Assembly (NCBI GenBank): GCA_022432975.1
Contig: CM039508.1
Location: 46,527,646-46,591,645, forward strand
Reading direction: 5' to 3'
From: Begonia masoniana
Lineage: Eukaryota; Streptophyta; Magnoliopsida; Cucurbitales; Begoniaceae
DNA: 64,000 bases
Shown: piece by piece, positions 46,797-57,340 of the stretch
Numbering within the stretch: position 1 is the stretch's first letter
How the letters are laid out: every line of letters begins with the position of its first letter
Translations under genes and position numbers: made by a program
Notes under the pieces: model-generated
What the model was told of the DNA's origin: nothing
What the model saw: only the letters and a program-made list of their open reading frames with translations
Database searches by the model: none

Positions 46797-48074
46797 TGTT
46801 AGTGATTTTACGCCTTTACACGCAAGTGCACGTGTCGCTAACGAAGTAATAAAGTAAGTAAAGTATCGATCCCACGAGGATATTGTTAATTGAATTAATC
46901 GCTATAAAAATCTTATAAAAATATTAAATTGCTGGATAAAAATTAGAAATAAAATATGAATAATGATGCAATAAAATAAAGCAAGATTAAACGAGGTAAA
47001 ATTGATGAATAAAAGCCTTGGCTAGGATCGATTTCTTCATTACGATAATTTTACCGCTGGTAATGCTCTGCAGCATTATCTATGAACAACAAGAATAAAA
47101 ATATTTCTAGGATTCTTTCGAATTGCCTAGATAAATTCAATTTAGAATTTCTTTCAACCTTGAATGAATGTAACTAACATTGAATTTCAGATTTGTCCCA
47201 TTCTTATTGCCAATTGAATTAATGTTAACCACGTTGTAACAATTTAATCCAATTAATTATTTATGCATCTACGAATTTATATCTATCTATCGATACAATA
47301 TAAACATGAATAGTCAACCTATCTATCGATATGATCTGACTTAGCAATAAGCATCACAAATAATTATTCAATAGAAAATTGCATCACAAAACCAAGATCA
47401 TAGCAAAAACCGTAACGAGTACTATCGTCCTAACCAAGATAATAAAATTTAGCTACTGAACATAATTAAAATAAAGCTAAAAACAATCGTGTTCAATAAA
47501 AAAATAATGCAATAAAAATAAGAGAGGAAGAAAAATTCAAGAAGTGGCGTCGGTGATTTTCTTCAGATCCAGAGCTTCTTCAGAATTCTCCCTTGAGCTT
47601 CGCCAGAATACTCCTCTTGCTGAAATTACCGAATAAAATCTATTTGTTTTCAATATCCCTTTTGTTATGCATACCATCCTTCCTTTTTCTCTCTCCAGAT
47701 TTAATATGCTTTTATTGTTCCATTTTTATTCAAAAATGGTTTTCTCTCTCATTGGTTCCTTTTTCCACGTGTTTCCATCCTTCCAAATCTTCTTCTTCCA
47801 ATTTGCTTTTCCCTCCTTTTTGTCCTTTTCTATATGCCATGTGTCATTTGCTTTTCTCCACAAAATCTTCAACCTATTTGATTTTCCTTAATTTAAATCT
47901 CCTTTCTCTCTTTCCAAATTATTCTTCTTTGATTTTTGCATTCACAAATCTTCAGCATTTGAATTTGAATTTCCCACTATAAAAATAGCATTCAATTTAT
48001 TATCGCAATCACTCAATCATATAAGTTTTCTTATGTAAAGTTAGCATAAAATTACTCTAAAATAAGAGTCATCA
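46797..48074. mobile_element. Solo-LTR-like insertion in Sirevirus RNase H
   Basis: 1278 bp with ends tgttagtgatttta and gtcatca, flanked by cctag (46792-46796 and 48075-48079). The host reading resumes across it. No coding region is present. A diverged relative (55120-57201) starts with the same tgtcgctaacgaagtaataa block. TG...CA ends with 5-bp duplications suggest solo LTRs of an LTR family whose interior is not in the window. The orientation is not known. Confidence 0.8.
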
Positions 48075-48079
48075 CCTAG

Positions 48080-49103
48080 CATAGAGACAAACACTAAACT
48101 GGCCTACTAGCTGTCAGATATAACAGAGATCCAATCATACCACGATATTTTTTAATATCAACACTTATTCCATTTTCATCTTTGTTCAATTTGGTAGTGG
48201 TACTCATGGGAGTTCTAGAAGACTTAGAGGATTCTAATCCAAATCTTTTCAAGAGGTCTTTGATGTATTTTTCTTAGCAGAAGAAAATACCATCAGATTT
48301 TTGGCTAATTTGGAATCCTAAGAAGAATTTTATCTCCCCCATCAAACTTATTTCAAATTCACTTTGCATTAAGGAAGAAAATTCATCACACATAGAGACA
48401 TTAGTTGACCCAAAAATAATGTCATCGACATAGATTTGAATTAACAGAATATCTTTATCCTTTTGCATGGTAAATAGAGTTGAATCGGTGTTACCCTTTT
48501 TGAACTTCTTTTCCTCAATGAAATTCTTCAATCTATCATACCAAACTCTAGGAGCCTGTTTAAGTCCATAGAGAGCTTTACTAAGTTTGTAAACATGGTC
48601 AGGTTTTTCATAGTTTTCAAATCCTAAGGGCTGCTCTACATAAACTTCTTCCATGATATAACCATTTAAAAAAGCACTCTTTATATCCATTTGAAAGAGT
48701 GTGAAGTTTTTGTAGCAAGCATATGATAAGAGCATTCTAATAGACTCTAATCTAGCTACTGGTGCAAAGGTTTCCTCAAAATCAATTCCTTCTTCTTGAT
48801 TGTAACCTTTGACAACTAATCTGGCTTTATTTCTAATAACTATGCCACTTTCATCAATCTTGTTTTTAAACACCCATTTTGTTCCTATAATTGGATGATC
48901 AATTGGTTTTGGAACAAGTTCCCAAACATTGTTCCTTTCAAATTGATTTAGCTCTTCTTGCATTGCAACTATCCAATTTTCATCCAATTCGGCTTCTTCA
49001 AATTTCTTAGGCTCTATTTGGGAAATGAATGTCACATTGGCACAGAGATTTCTAAGAGAAGATCTAATTTTCACTCCTAAGGAAGGATCACCTAAAACTT
49101 CAT
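48080..49103 (-). pseudogene. pol: Sirevirus Pol, reverse transcriptase part
   Basis: From 49074 a 266-codon frame covers the Copia reverse transcriptase: [47 protein letters not shown], and the catalytic [14 protein letters not shown] (likely from CAA) ends it at 48274 in FFC-stop-EKYIKDLLKRFGL. The frame then runs to LYLTASRP at the solo-LTR insertion. This is a fairly well kept domain. Confidence 0.93.
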
Positions 49104-50579
49104 CTAAAGATGATTTCTCACATATTTCCAGTCTCGAGGCAGAGCAACAATTTCATCCTTGACATGAACAATTTTGAGAGAGTTTTCTCCTTGAAGGGTA
49201 TCAGTAGGCTTATCTAAGGAAAGAGAATCTAGATGTTTTTCTAAAGTATCACTCTCATCCACATTAATTGTGGATTGAGGAGTCTCATCGAAGTTGACGT
49301 GTACAGATTCTTCTACAACTAGATTTATCCTATTGAACACTCTATAAGCCTTACTGGAGAGAGAATAGCCAAAAAAGAATCCAAGATCATATTTAGAATC
49401 GAATTTTCCTAAGTTATCCTTAGTGTTAAGAATGAAACATTTACAACCGAAGGCTCTAAAGTACTTAACATAAGGGGATTTTCCATTCCAAAGTTCATAT
49501 GATGTTTTCTCAAGAATAGGTCTTATAGAGACCCGATTAAGCACATAACAGGCTGTAGAGACAGCTTCAGCCCAGAAATACTTTGGAAGAGAATTTTCAT
49601 TTAGCATGGTTCTAGCAAGCTCTTGGAGGGACATATTTTTCCTCTCAACAACACCATTTTGTTGTGGAGTTCTAGGGGAGGAGAAGTTGTGCTCAATTCC
49701 ATACTTGAGACACAAGAGTTCAAATTTCTCATTTTCAAATTCTCCACCATGATCACTACGAATAGCAACTATGGTGAGCTCCTTTTCATTTTGAACTATT
49801 TTTCTAAAGCTAGAGAATGTATCAAAAGTTTCATCTTTGGACTTAAGAAAGAATACCCATGTGAACCTAGAGAAGTCATCTACAATGACAAAGGCATAAA
49901 ATTTACCTCATAAGCTGGCTACATTAGAAGGACCGAAGAGGTCCATGTGAAGAAGTTGAAGAGGCTTAGAAATAGAGATTGCATTCTTCGATGCAAAGGA
50001 ACTTTTGATTTGCTTACCCATTTGGCAGGTTTCACAGACCTTATCCTTCTCAAAGGATATCTTGGGGATCCCTCTAACTAAATTATCCTTAGTAATCTTA
50101 GCTAAGGTATCCATACCTACATGTCCTAATCTGCTATACCAAATCCAACTATCATTTGAAGAATTTACAGCAAAACATTTTTAATCAACATGCTCAAAAT
50201 TATCCAGATCAATAATATAGACATTTTCCTTTCTATAGCCTTTAAACAGAACATTGTTATTTGAAATGTCTTTGATCACACATGCATTTGATTTAAATGT
50301 AACTTTATAGCCTTTGTCACACAATTAACTGATGCTTAGTAAATTATGTTTCAATCCCTCTACTAACAGAACATTTTCAATGATGGGATTAGAAGGATTA
50401 CCTATATTGCTGATGCCAACAATTTTTCCTTTCTGGTTTTCACCAAAGGTGACATTTCCTTTCTTCTGGTTGACAACAGAAAACTTTGTTGAGTCTCCCG
50501 TCATGTGTCTCGAGCAACCACTATCGAGATACCATTGATTTTTCTCGGGAGAACAGTCAACCTGCAAAACAGTAATCAA
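49104..50579 (-). pseudogene. pol: Sirevirus Pol, protease and integrase part
   Basis: The protease active site WYLDSGCSRHMTGD is at about 50530. A break near 50322 precedes the pre-integrase zinc region, where CETCQMGKQIKSSF is at about 50020. The integrase core shows LHMDLFGPSN (about 49930), then after a stop VDDFSRFTWVFF and RSDHGGEFENEKF, and in the 203-codon frame from 49715 the PQQNGVVERKN block with the catalytic glutamate. At least three stops or shifts make it inactive. Pol lies in a different frame from gag where they meet (50576). Confidence 0.92.
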
Positions 50580-52168
50580 TTGGTCTTCTTAGGTACCCAA
50601 ATAATTTGGATCCTAGTGTTAGGGCTGGTTCCCTTAGGAACCCATTGAAGTTTACCACTTGATTTCTTACTAAATTTCAAAGGACATTCGTATGATTTAT
50701 GTCCTGCTTCATTACATGCACGACAAGTAGAAGATTTAACAAAGAAATTCTTATATATTTTCTTTTTACTAAACCTTTCATATCCTAAGCCAGCTTTATC
50801 AAATGTAACTCTCTGGCTGCCTAACAGCATATTCAGATTCTTACTACCGTTAGTGAATTTCAAAACAATATTATTCAGGTTCTCATTTTTATTTAAGAGA
50901 TCCTTAGTTTTTATTTCCTGTAAACTAATTTCTTTAACATGCTTTTCAATTAAGTCCACATTCTCTTTTTTCAATAGGTTGTATTTGGACTTAAGCATAC
51001 TGTATTGTTTGACTAAATCATTGAAGACATCAATTAAATTACCTTCATCATCATCACTATCACTAGAAGAATGACTAACCTCATCCTCCTTGGCCATGAA
51101 GCACAGGTTGGCAACTTCCTCATCTTCTGAAGAAGAGTCACCCTCGCTGTCGTCCCAAGTCGCCTTCATAGCTCTCTTTTTGAACTTCTTGGGACCTTTC
51201 TTAGCTTGAGGACAGTCTGCCTTCATGTGACCAGGCTTACCACACTCCAAACATGTGATTTCCTTTTCTCTTTGGGATTTCTCACCCTTTGAAAATCTTC
51301 TACCTTACATCCTTTTGCGTTGAAGAAACTAGTTGAATCTCCTAGTAATAAGGGCAATATCATCCTCATCTTCTTCAACCTCAGATTCCTTTTGCTTACT
51401 TGAAGAGGCTTTAAGAGCTATGTCTTTTCTCTTGGAGATCTCCTTTTCCTTGAGATCTTCCTTTTAATTTGCTCTCATGGTTATCTCATGCGCCATGAGT
51501 GAACCAATGAGCTCTTCAAGCATCATTGCTTTGAGATCTTTTACCTCCTAGATGGCTGTCACTTTTGGTTGCCATGCTCTCGGTAGGCACCTCAGAATCT
51601 TCCTTATCTGTTCTTCACCTGATTACATCTTACCAAGAGCTTTTAGGCCATTAGTGATGTTAGTGAATTGAGTAAACATAGATGAAATAGATTCATCTTT
51701 TTCCATTGAAAAAAGTTCATACTCATGCATAAGCATACTTAGTTTACTTTCTTTAACTTGGTTTGTTCCCTCATGAGTGACTTCTAACAAATGCCATATC
51801 TCTTGTGCACTATCACACCCCTGAACTCGATTGAACTCATCTCTGTTCAGTGCACAGTATAGTGTATTTATTGCTTTAGCATTCAGGCTCAAATTTTTCT
51901 TATCTGATTCGGTTAGTTCATTAGCCAATTTTGGGATACTAACCCCATTATCAGTTTTCATGGCTTTAAATGGACCATATTCTATAGTATTCCATATGTC
52001 ATAGTCCATAGCCTGAACATAAATTCTCATCCTAGACTTCCAATAAACATAATCATTCCCATCAAAGAATGGAGGTCTAGTAGTAGATTGACCCTCTACC
52101 TGTGTTGTGTTGGTGCGGAAAGCCATTTTGAATATCATAGTATATTTTCTAGATAACAGCTTAGACAA
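50576..52168 (-). pseudogene. gag: Sirevirus Gag with coiled coil and zinc knuckles
   Basis: Starts near 52168; the Copia Gag domain includes RPPFFDGNDYVYWKSRMRIY and a stop after LKALGKM at 51623. Further pieces reach 51250 with several stops. From there a 224-codon frame has the zinc knuckle CGKPGHMKADC, an acidic serine segment (SSDSDDDEGN), a long coiled coil (about 50840-51000) and a second CRACNEAGHKSYEC knuckle. A long Gag with coiled coil and a second C-terminal knuckle is characteristic of Sireviruses, where Gag can bind host proteins through the coiled region. Confidence 0.9.
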
Positions 52169-52175
52169 TATTTAA

Positions 52176-52191
52176 CCTCGCTCTGATACCA
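52176..52191 (-). other. Sirevirus primer binding site
   Basis: On the minus strand tggtatcagagcgagg lies two bases inside the right LTR; tRNA-iMet type with the extension commonly seen in Sireviruses. Confidence 0.92.
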
Positions 52192-52193
52192 AT

Positions 52194-53490
52194 TGTAGAA
52201 TCGTATTGTCTAAGAGGGGGGTGAATTATACTTATTAAAAATTATTATCTTAATCTAAACGTTTTCTCTCTTGTATGCAATTACTAAATTAACAGCAAGC
52301 ACACAGGCAAAAACAAAGTAAAAGATAGAGAGAAATTTGACACCGTAGTTTTTAATGTGGTTCGGCCAAACTTGCCTATGTCCACTCTCCAAGGCTCCCC
52401 CTTGAAGATTCTTTTCTTCTCCTCACGAGAAAACAAGATCGAACTTCTGGGCGTCGATCTACTACCATTTACAACTCAGGATTGCTCTTCACAGGCGACA
52501 ATCTAATGCCTTTACACTTTAATAGAATGGATAAAGATTTACAGCACAGACTACACTGTCACAAATATCAAATCTCAAGTTAAATTGATGAGAGGTGTAG
52601 GAAGACTAACAGAGTATCATGAAGTCTTTTTGCGTATTAGGGTTCAGAGAGAATTTCAGCAAAAGTTGTTCTTTCGAGCTTCTTTCTTCTCTTTTATACT
52701 CTGTCTATTATTGGCTCTAATCCTTGAATGCTCCTTATCTGAATATGGAAATTTATGACCGTTGGAGAAGCATCCGTACTTAGATAGCTAGTCGTTGCGT
52801 TATGGAGTCTCTTTCGTTCTTCGGCATTAATGATCTGGAATTAAGGCTCTGGAAGAGTATCGCTATCACTTCGCGATCTTTTTAAATTTCTGGCAGAAGA
52901 TACTATTCAGCGGTGGATGTAGGTGGTCAACGTCACTTTCCTCTGCAGGTAGATGTAATTCTTTGTTATGCAGGTAAAAGATATTGTTCACCGGTAGACG
53001 TTGCCTTTGAAAATCAACGGTGGATGTTGTCTTTGAAAATCCAACGATGGATGTTGTCTTTGACGTTTTGCTAGCGGTAAAAGTAACCTTAGGAAGACTG
53101 CCAGCGGTGGATGTAGACTTTGTCGTTTAGCTAGAGATGGAAGTCTTAGGAAGACTCTGTCATCGGCAGATGTATACTTTGTCGTTTAGCTAGTGGTGAA
53201 TGTAAACTTTGGAAGACTGCCAGCGGTGGAAGTCTTTTCTTCTACATCAGTGGATATGCAATATTTTATCATTTTCAGCTCTGTTTTGCTATCACACCCT
53301 GAAAACTTAACAGATTTGTTAAACAACTAAAATACCTTTTTCAAAGGACATTTCCACTGAAAATTTAGAGACATATATATGGAGGTCAATATTTAATTTA
53401 TTAATCAATTTATCAATCTCATATATTCAACGCAATCAAATTACACATCATCAAAAACATCGTTAGACTTAAACACTATTTAAGTCAACA
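52194..53490 (-). repeat. 5' LTR (right) of the Sirevirus
   Basis: An intact 1297-bp LTR. It carries one extra short motif unit (about 53020-53060) compared with the left LTR and the motif cluster at 52895-53260. Confidence 0.94.
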
Positions 53491-55119
53491 ACGAGTACAT
53501 CGATGCCGATTTCAAAGAGTATTATGCTGTGAATGAGATCAAGATAGAGAAGACTATTCTTCGAACACCTCAAGAGAATGGAGTAGCTGAAAGTATGAAT
53601 AGAACGCTTAATGGACATGCAAGGACCATGAGATTGCACGCCGAGCTGCCTAAAACTTTTTGGGCAGATGCAGTCAAAACTGCAACCTTTTTGATCAATA
53701 GAGGACCCTCCGTGCGTTTAGATTTCAAAATTTCAGAAGAAGCTTGGAGCGGTAAAAAGGTAAACTTTTTTTTTTCTGAAGGTGTTTGGTATATGTTCAT
53801 ATTGATGATTCTGATATAAACAAGTTTGATCCAAAATCTAAGAAGTGTTTTCTTATTAGTTATGGTAACGCCGAGTTTGGTAATCATTTCTGGGATAATT
53901 AAAATCAGAAGATCATTCGCAGCAGGAACGTCATCTTTAACGAATAGGTCCTTTACAAAGATGCTGTTTGTAAGACTTCTGACAGTGAGAGTTCTGTATT
54001 GAAAGAGTCTACTGTGGTCAACTTGAGAGATTTTTCAGCTGATAATACTCTGACTGTCAAAGGAAATTGGGGTGTTGTTGAAGAAGAAGTTGACGAGAAT
54101 GTGGCTTCAGAGGTAAACCTGCAAACGCCGATTGCAGAACTGGGAAGATCATCTAGAATCAGCAAACCAGTCTAGAGATGGTCTCCGTCTCTTAATTACA
54201 TCCTGCTGACCGACAGAGGCGAACCGGGATGTTATGAGAAAACATCACAGTCTAATGATTCGATTAAGTGGGAGGCAGCCATGGACTCGTTGAAATCAAA
54301 TCAAACTTGGCAATTGGCTGAGTTACCGAAGGATAAGAAAGCCCTACACAACAAGTGGGTTTACCGGATTAAAGAAGAACATGATAGGAGCAAGAGGTAC
54401 AAGTCTAGGTTGGTTGTCAAAGGTTTCTAACAGAAATAAGGTATTGACTACACCGAGATCTTCTCAACAGTGGTGAAGTTGATGACAATCAGAACTGTCT
54501 TGGGTTTGGATGTGAAAGAAGAACTTCATCTTCAGAAAATAGATGTGAAAACTGTTTTTCTTCACGGTGATTTAGACGAAGAGATCTACATGCAGCAACC
54601 ACAAGTTTTCGAGGTGAAAGATAAAGAGGAGCTTGTGTGTAAGCTTTAGAAGAGCTTGTACAACTTGAAACAGTCTCCAAGGCAATAGTACAGAAGGTTC
54701 GATAGCTTCATGAAGAGTAACAATTTTGTGACTCGTGAAGCCGATTACTGTTACTGCATCAAAAGGTTTGATAATTCCTACATTATTCTGCTCCTTTATG
54801 TTGATGATATGTTGATTGCTGGAGCAAACGTGCATGAGATTGACAAGCTAAAGAGAGAGTTATCTAAAGAGTTTGCAATGAAGAATTTGGGTGCTGCAAA
54901 ACAAATCCTTGGGATAAGGATCTTCAGGGATAAGGAGGTTCTCAAACTCTCAAAAGAAAAGTACGTGAAGAAGGTTTTTAACAGGTTCAAGATGCACGAT
55001 CTAAGCCAGTCACTACACCGTTGGCTAGTCATTTCAGACTATCCAAAGATCAGTCACCCTCGACCGATGAAGAGAAGGATTACATAGCTATTGTTCTATA
55101 TGCCTCCGCTATTGGTAGT
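53491..55119 (+). pseudogene. pol: Outer copia Pol, part 2: integrase end and RT
   Basis: Continues the integrase cut at 33096 with the TPQENGVAESMNRTLNGHAR block (catalytic glutamate) in a 96-codon frame. A frameshift in a T run (about 53770) and stops follow. Reverse transcriptase has NKWVYRIKEEHDRSKRYKSR, LVVKGF then a stop, KIDVKTVFLHGDLDEEIYM and LLYVDDMLIAG (about 54800). At least six stops are visible. It ends YASAIGS at the insertion starting at 55120. Confidence 0.92.
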
Positions 55120-57201
55120 TGTTAGTGATTTTCTACACCCTAACGCAAGAGCACGTGTCGCTAACGAAGTAATAAAGTAAGTAAAAGTCGATCCCACGAG
55201 GATATTTTTAATCAATTTAATCTTGCTATAAATTTCTATAAATAAACGTGAAAATATTAAAAATTAAATAATGAGAATAAAATATGGTAAGGAATGATGA
55301 ACTAAAATTACTCAAAATTGAATAAGACTAAAAATGGAAATGAATTAAAAAGGTAATTACGGGAAAAGTCTTGGTTATGGTTGATTTCCTCTTTACATGC
55401 AATTATTATTGTGATGCTACAGCATTGATCTTGAACAGCAATAATAAAAATATTTATAGGTTTCTTTCGAATTGTCTATGTAAATTCAATTTTAGAATTT
55501 CTCTCGACTTTGAAAGAAGGTAACTAACATTGAATTTCTATAAACCCTATTCTTAATGCCAATTGAATTAACGTTACTACTTTGCAACATATTAATCCAA
55601 TTAATCATTCGTGCATCTTAACATTTATATTTACCCGTCGATATAATATAAACATGAATCATCAAACTATCTGTCGATATGAATTGAATTAGACAAGGAA
55701 TATCACGAAAGATTGTCCCACGCAAAAATGCATTAGCAATGCTACAGTATTAATCACAGCACAGTAAGAATTCATAATGTTTCTAGGGTTCCGTCGAATT
55801 GCCTAGATTAATTTGTTTTAGAATTTTCTTTTCGACTTTGAAAAGATAAAAACTTAATCCGAATTTTTGTGTAAACCTATTCTTATTGCCAAATAAATTA
55901 ATGTTAGTTACTTTGCAAAAATTTTAATTTATTTAATTATTCATGCATCTTAAATTCCTATTTACCTATCGATACAATAGGAACATGTGAATTTAAATCT
56001 GCTTATCGATACAATTTAATTTACGCAATAAAAACCATGAGTAATTGTGCAATGAAAAATACGTAGCATTCATAGATCAACAATAAAACATGTAATGAGT
56101 ACTCTCTCCTAACTAAGATAAAAGAAACTAGCCTAAAATCATAATAAAATAAAACTAAAAAAATAAAAATAAAAAGAAGAAGAAGAAGAAGAAAAATCTG
56201 TAAAATGTTTCTACCGCCGACTCCGAGCTCCTGTAGCAGTGTAAAAGATATATATAAATACCCTCTCTCCTCGAGGGAATTAAATCCCTCTTTTCTCGTT
56301 CTCTCTCCTTCAGAATTTCCTTGATCAACGACTCATTATTATGACAGAATCTTTTTGATTTTCTCTTTCTTTTGTCGTCCACTCTTCAAAGTCGTCCATT
56401 TGTATTTTCTTTCTTTTGTCGTCCAATTTCATTTGTCATCCATTCTGCATTTATCGTCCATTCTACATTTATTGTCCATTCTGCCAGTCATCTATTTTGC
56501 ATTTGTTCCAGCCAAATCTACAATTTGGCGTGAGTTTTTGTCTTTTAGTGCTCCTTTTTAGATTACCACTTCAGCATCGTCCACTTGCTTTTGTCTTTTA
56601 GTGCTGCCCTTTTTAGATTACCACTGTTTCCATCGTCCATTTTTCACAGTCGTCCATTTTTTCTGTTGTCGTCCACGCTTCTTTTGTCTTTTAGTGCTGC
56701 CCTTTAGATCGCCACCTCAACTTTATCCATTTCTCTTTTTGTCGTCCATCGTCACCTCAGCTTCGTCCATTTCTCTCCAAGTCGTCCAGGTTCTCGTTCC
56801 ACGTGCTCCATTAATTCCAAATCTATTTCTTCCATTTTTTCAAATTTCAATTAATTTGTTTTACTCTTCCATGATTCCAGCATTCTTCTCTATCATCATA
56901 TTCAGAGCAACAAATTTCCTTATTTTTCTTGATTTGTTTTCTCTTTCTTCACGATTCTCCCGCAATTGAGTTGATCTTCCCGCTATTAATTTTGCATTTA
57001 AATACGAAAATTTAAAATTCAAATTATAGAGAAAAATCTGCTCAAAATAGAAAATATGCACAAAATTTATTAAATTTAATCACGGGGCTGATCATGTAGC
57101 AATTATAGTAAATTCTCCTAATTTCTTCTAAAATTCACTCAAATCATACAAGTTAAATTATATAAATATAGTATAAAATAACTCTAAATTTAGAGTTATC
57201 A
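55120..57201. mobile_element. Solo-LTR-like insertion in outer copia RNase H region
   Basis: 2082 bp, ends tgttagtgatttt and gagttatca, flanked by gtagt (55115-55119 and 57202-57206). It is related to 46797-48074 but larger, owing to an internal duplication of about 310 bp (55420-55735 and 55736-56045) and a pyrimidine-rich region with about a dozen gtcgtcca-like motifs (56380-56800). No coding region is supported. A full element cannot be excluded, but no internal PBS or repeated ends are seen. Confidence 0.8.
56380..56800. repeat. Dispersed gtcgtccattt motif cluster
   Basis: About twelve copies of gtcgtcca with small changes (tcgtccattc, gtcatccatt, ttgtccattc) are separated by 10-40 bp of T-rich sequence. 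It is not a strict tandem repeat. Confidence 0.7.
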
Positions 57202-57340
57202 GTAGTCTCATGTATGCAATGGTTTGCACACGACAAGACTTTTCACATGCAGTGGGAGTTGTCAGCAAGTTTATGAGTAATCCAGGAAGAAAACATTGGG
57301 AAGCCGTAAAGTGGATTTTGCGATACTTGAAGGGAAGTTC
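57202..57340 (+). pseudogene. pol: Outer copia Pol, part 3: RNase H start
   Basis: Reads LMYAMVCTRQDFSHAVGVVS and KHWEAVKWILRYLKGS, joining the RNase H halves around two insertions. Confidence 0.92.

Larger units (their letters stand above)
33097..53490 (-). mobile_element. Sirevirus-type Ty1/copia element with a third ORF
   Basis: It lies in the integrase of the outer copia, between codons for DNGGE and YIDAD. Flanks are gcgag (33092-33096) and acgag (53491-53495), one mismatch. LTR ends are tgtag and caaca. The primer site at 52176-52191 and G-rich tract at 43691 show minus orientation. The gene order is gag with coiled coil, protease, integrase, RT, RNase H, PTTP-domain ORF. The tract (catcatcaaaaagaggga on the minus strand) with further G-rich copies upstream is typical of Sireviruses. 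It contains a Ty3 element (33752-43070) and a solo-type LTR (46797-48074); without them its length is about 9.79 kb, normal for the genus. Confidence 0.93.

Noticed and set aside
47593..47982. A 129-codon hydrophobic frame that looks like a membrane protein
   Set aside because: It comes from T-rich sequence of a solo LTR; runs of TTT and CTT codons mimic membrane segments.
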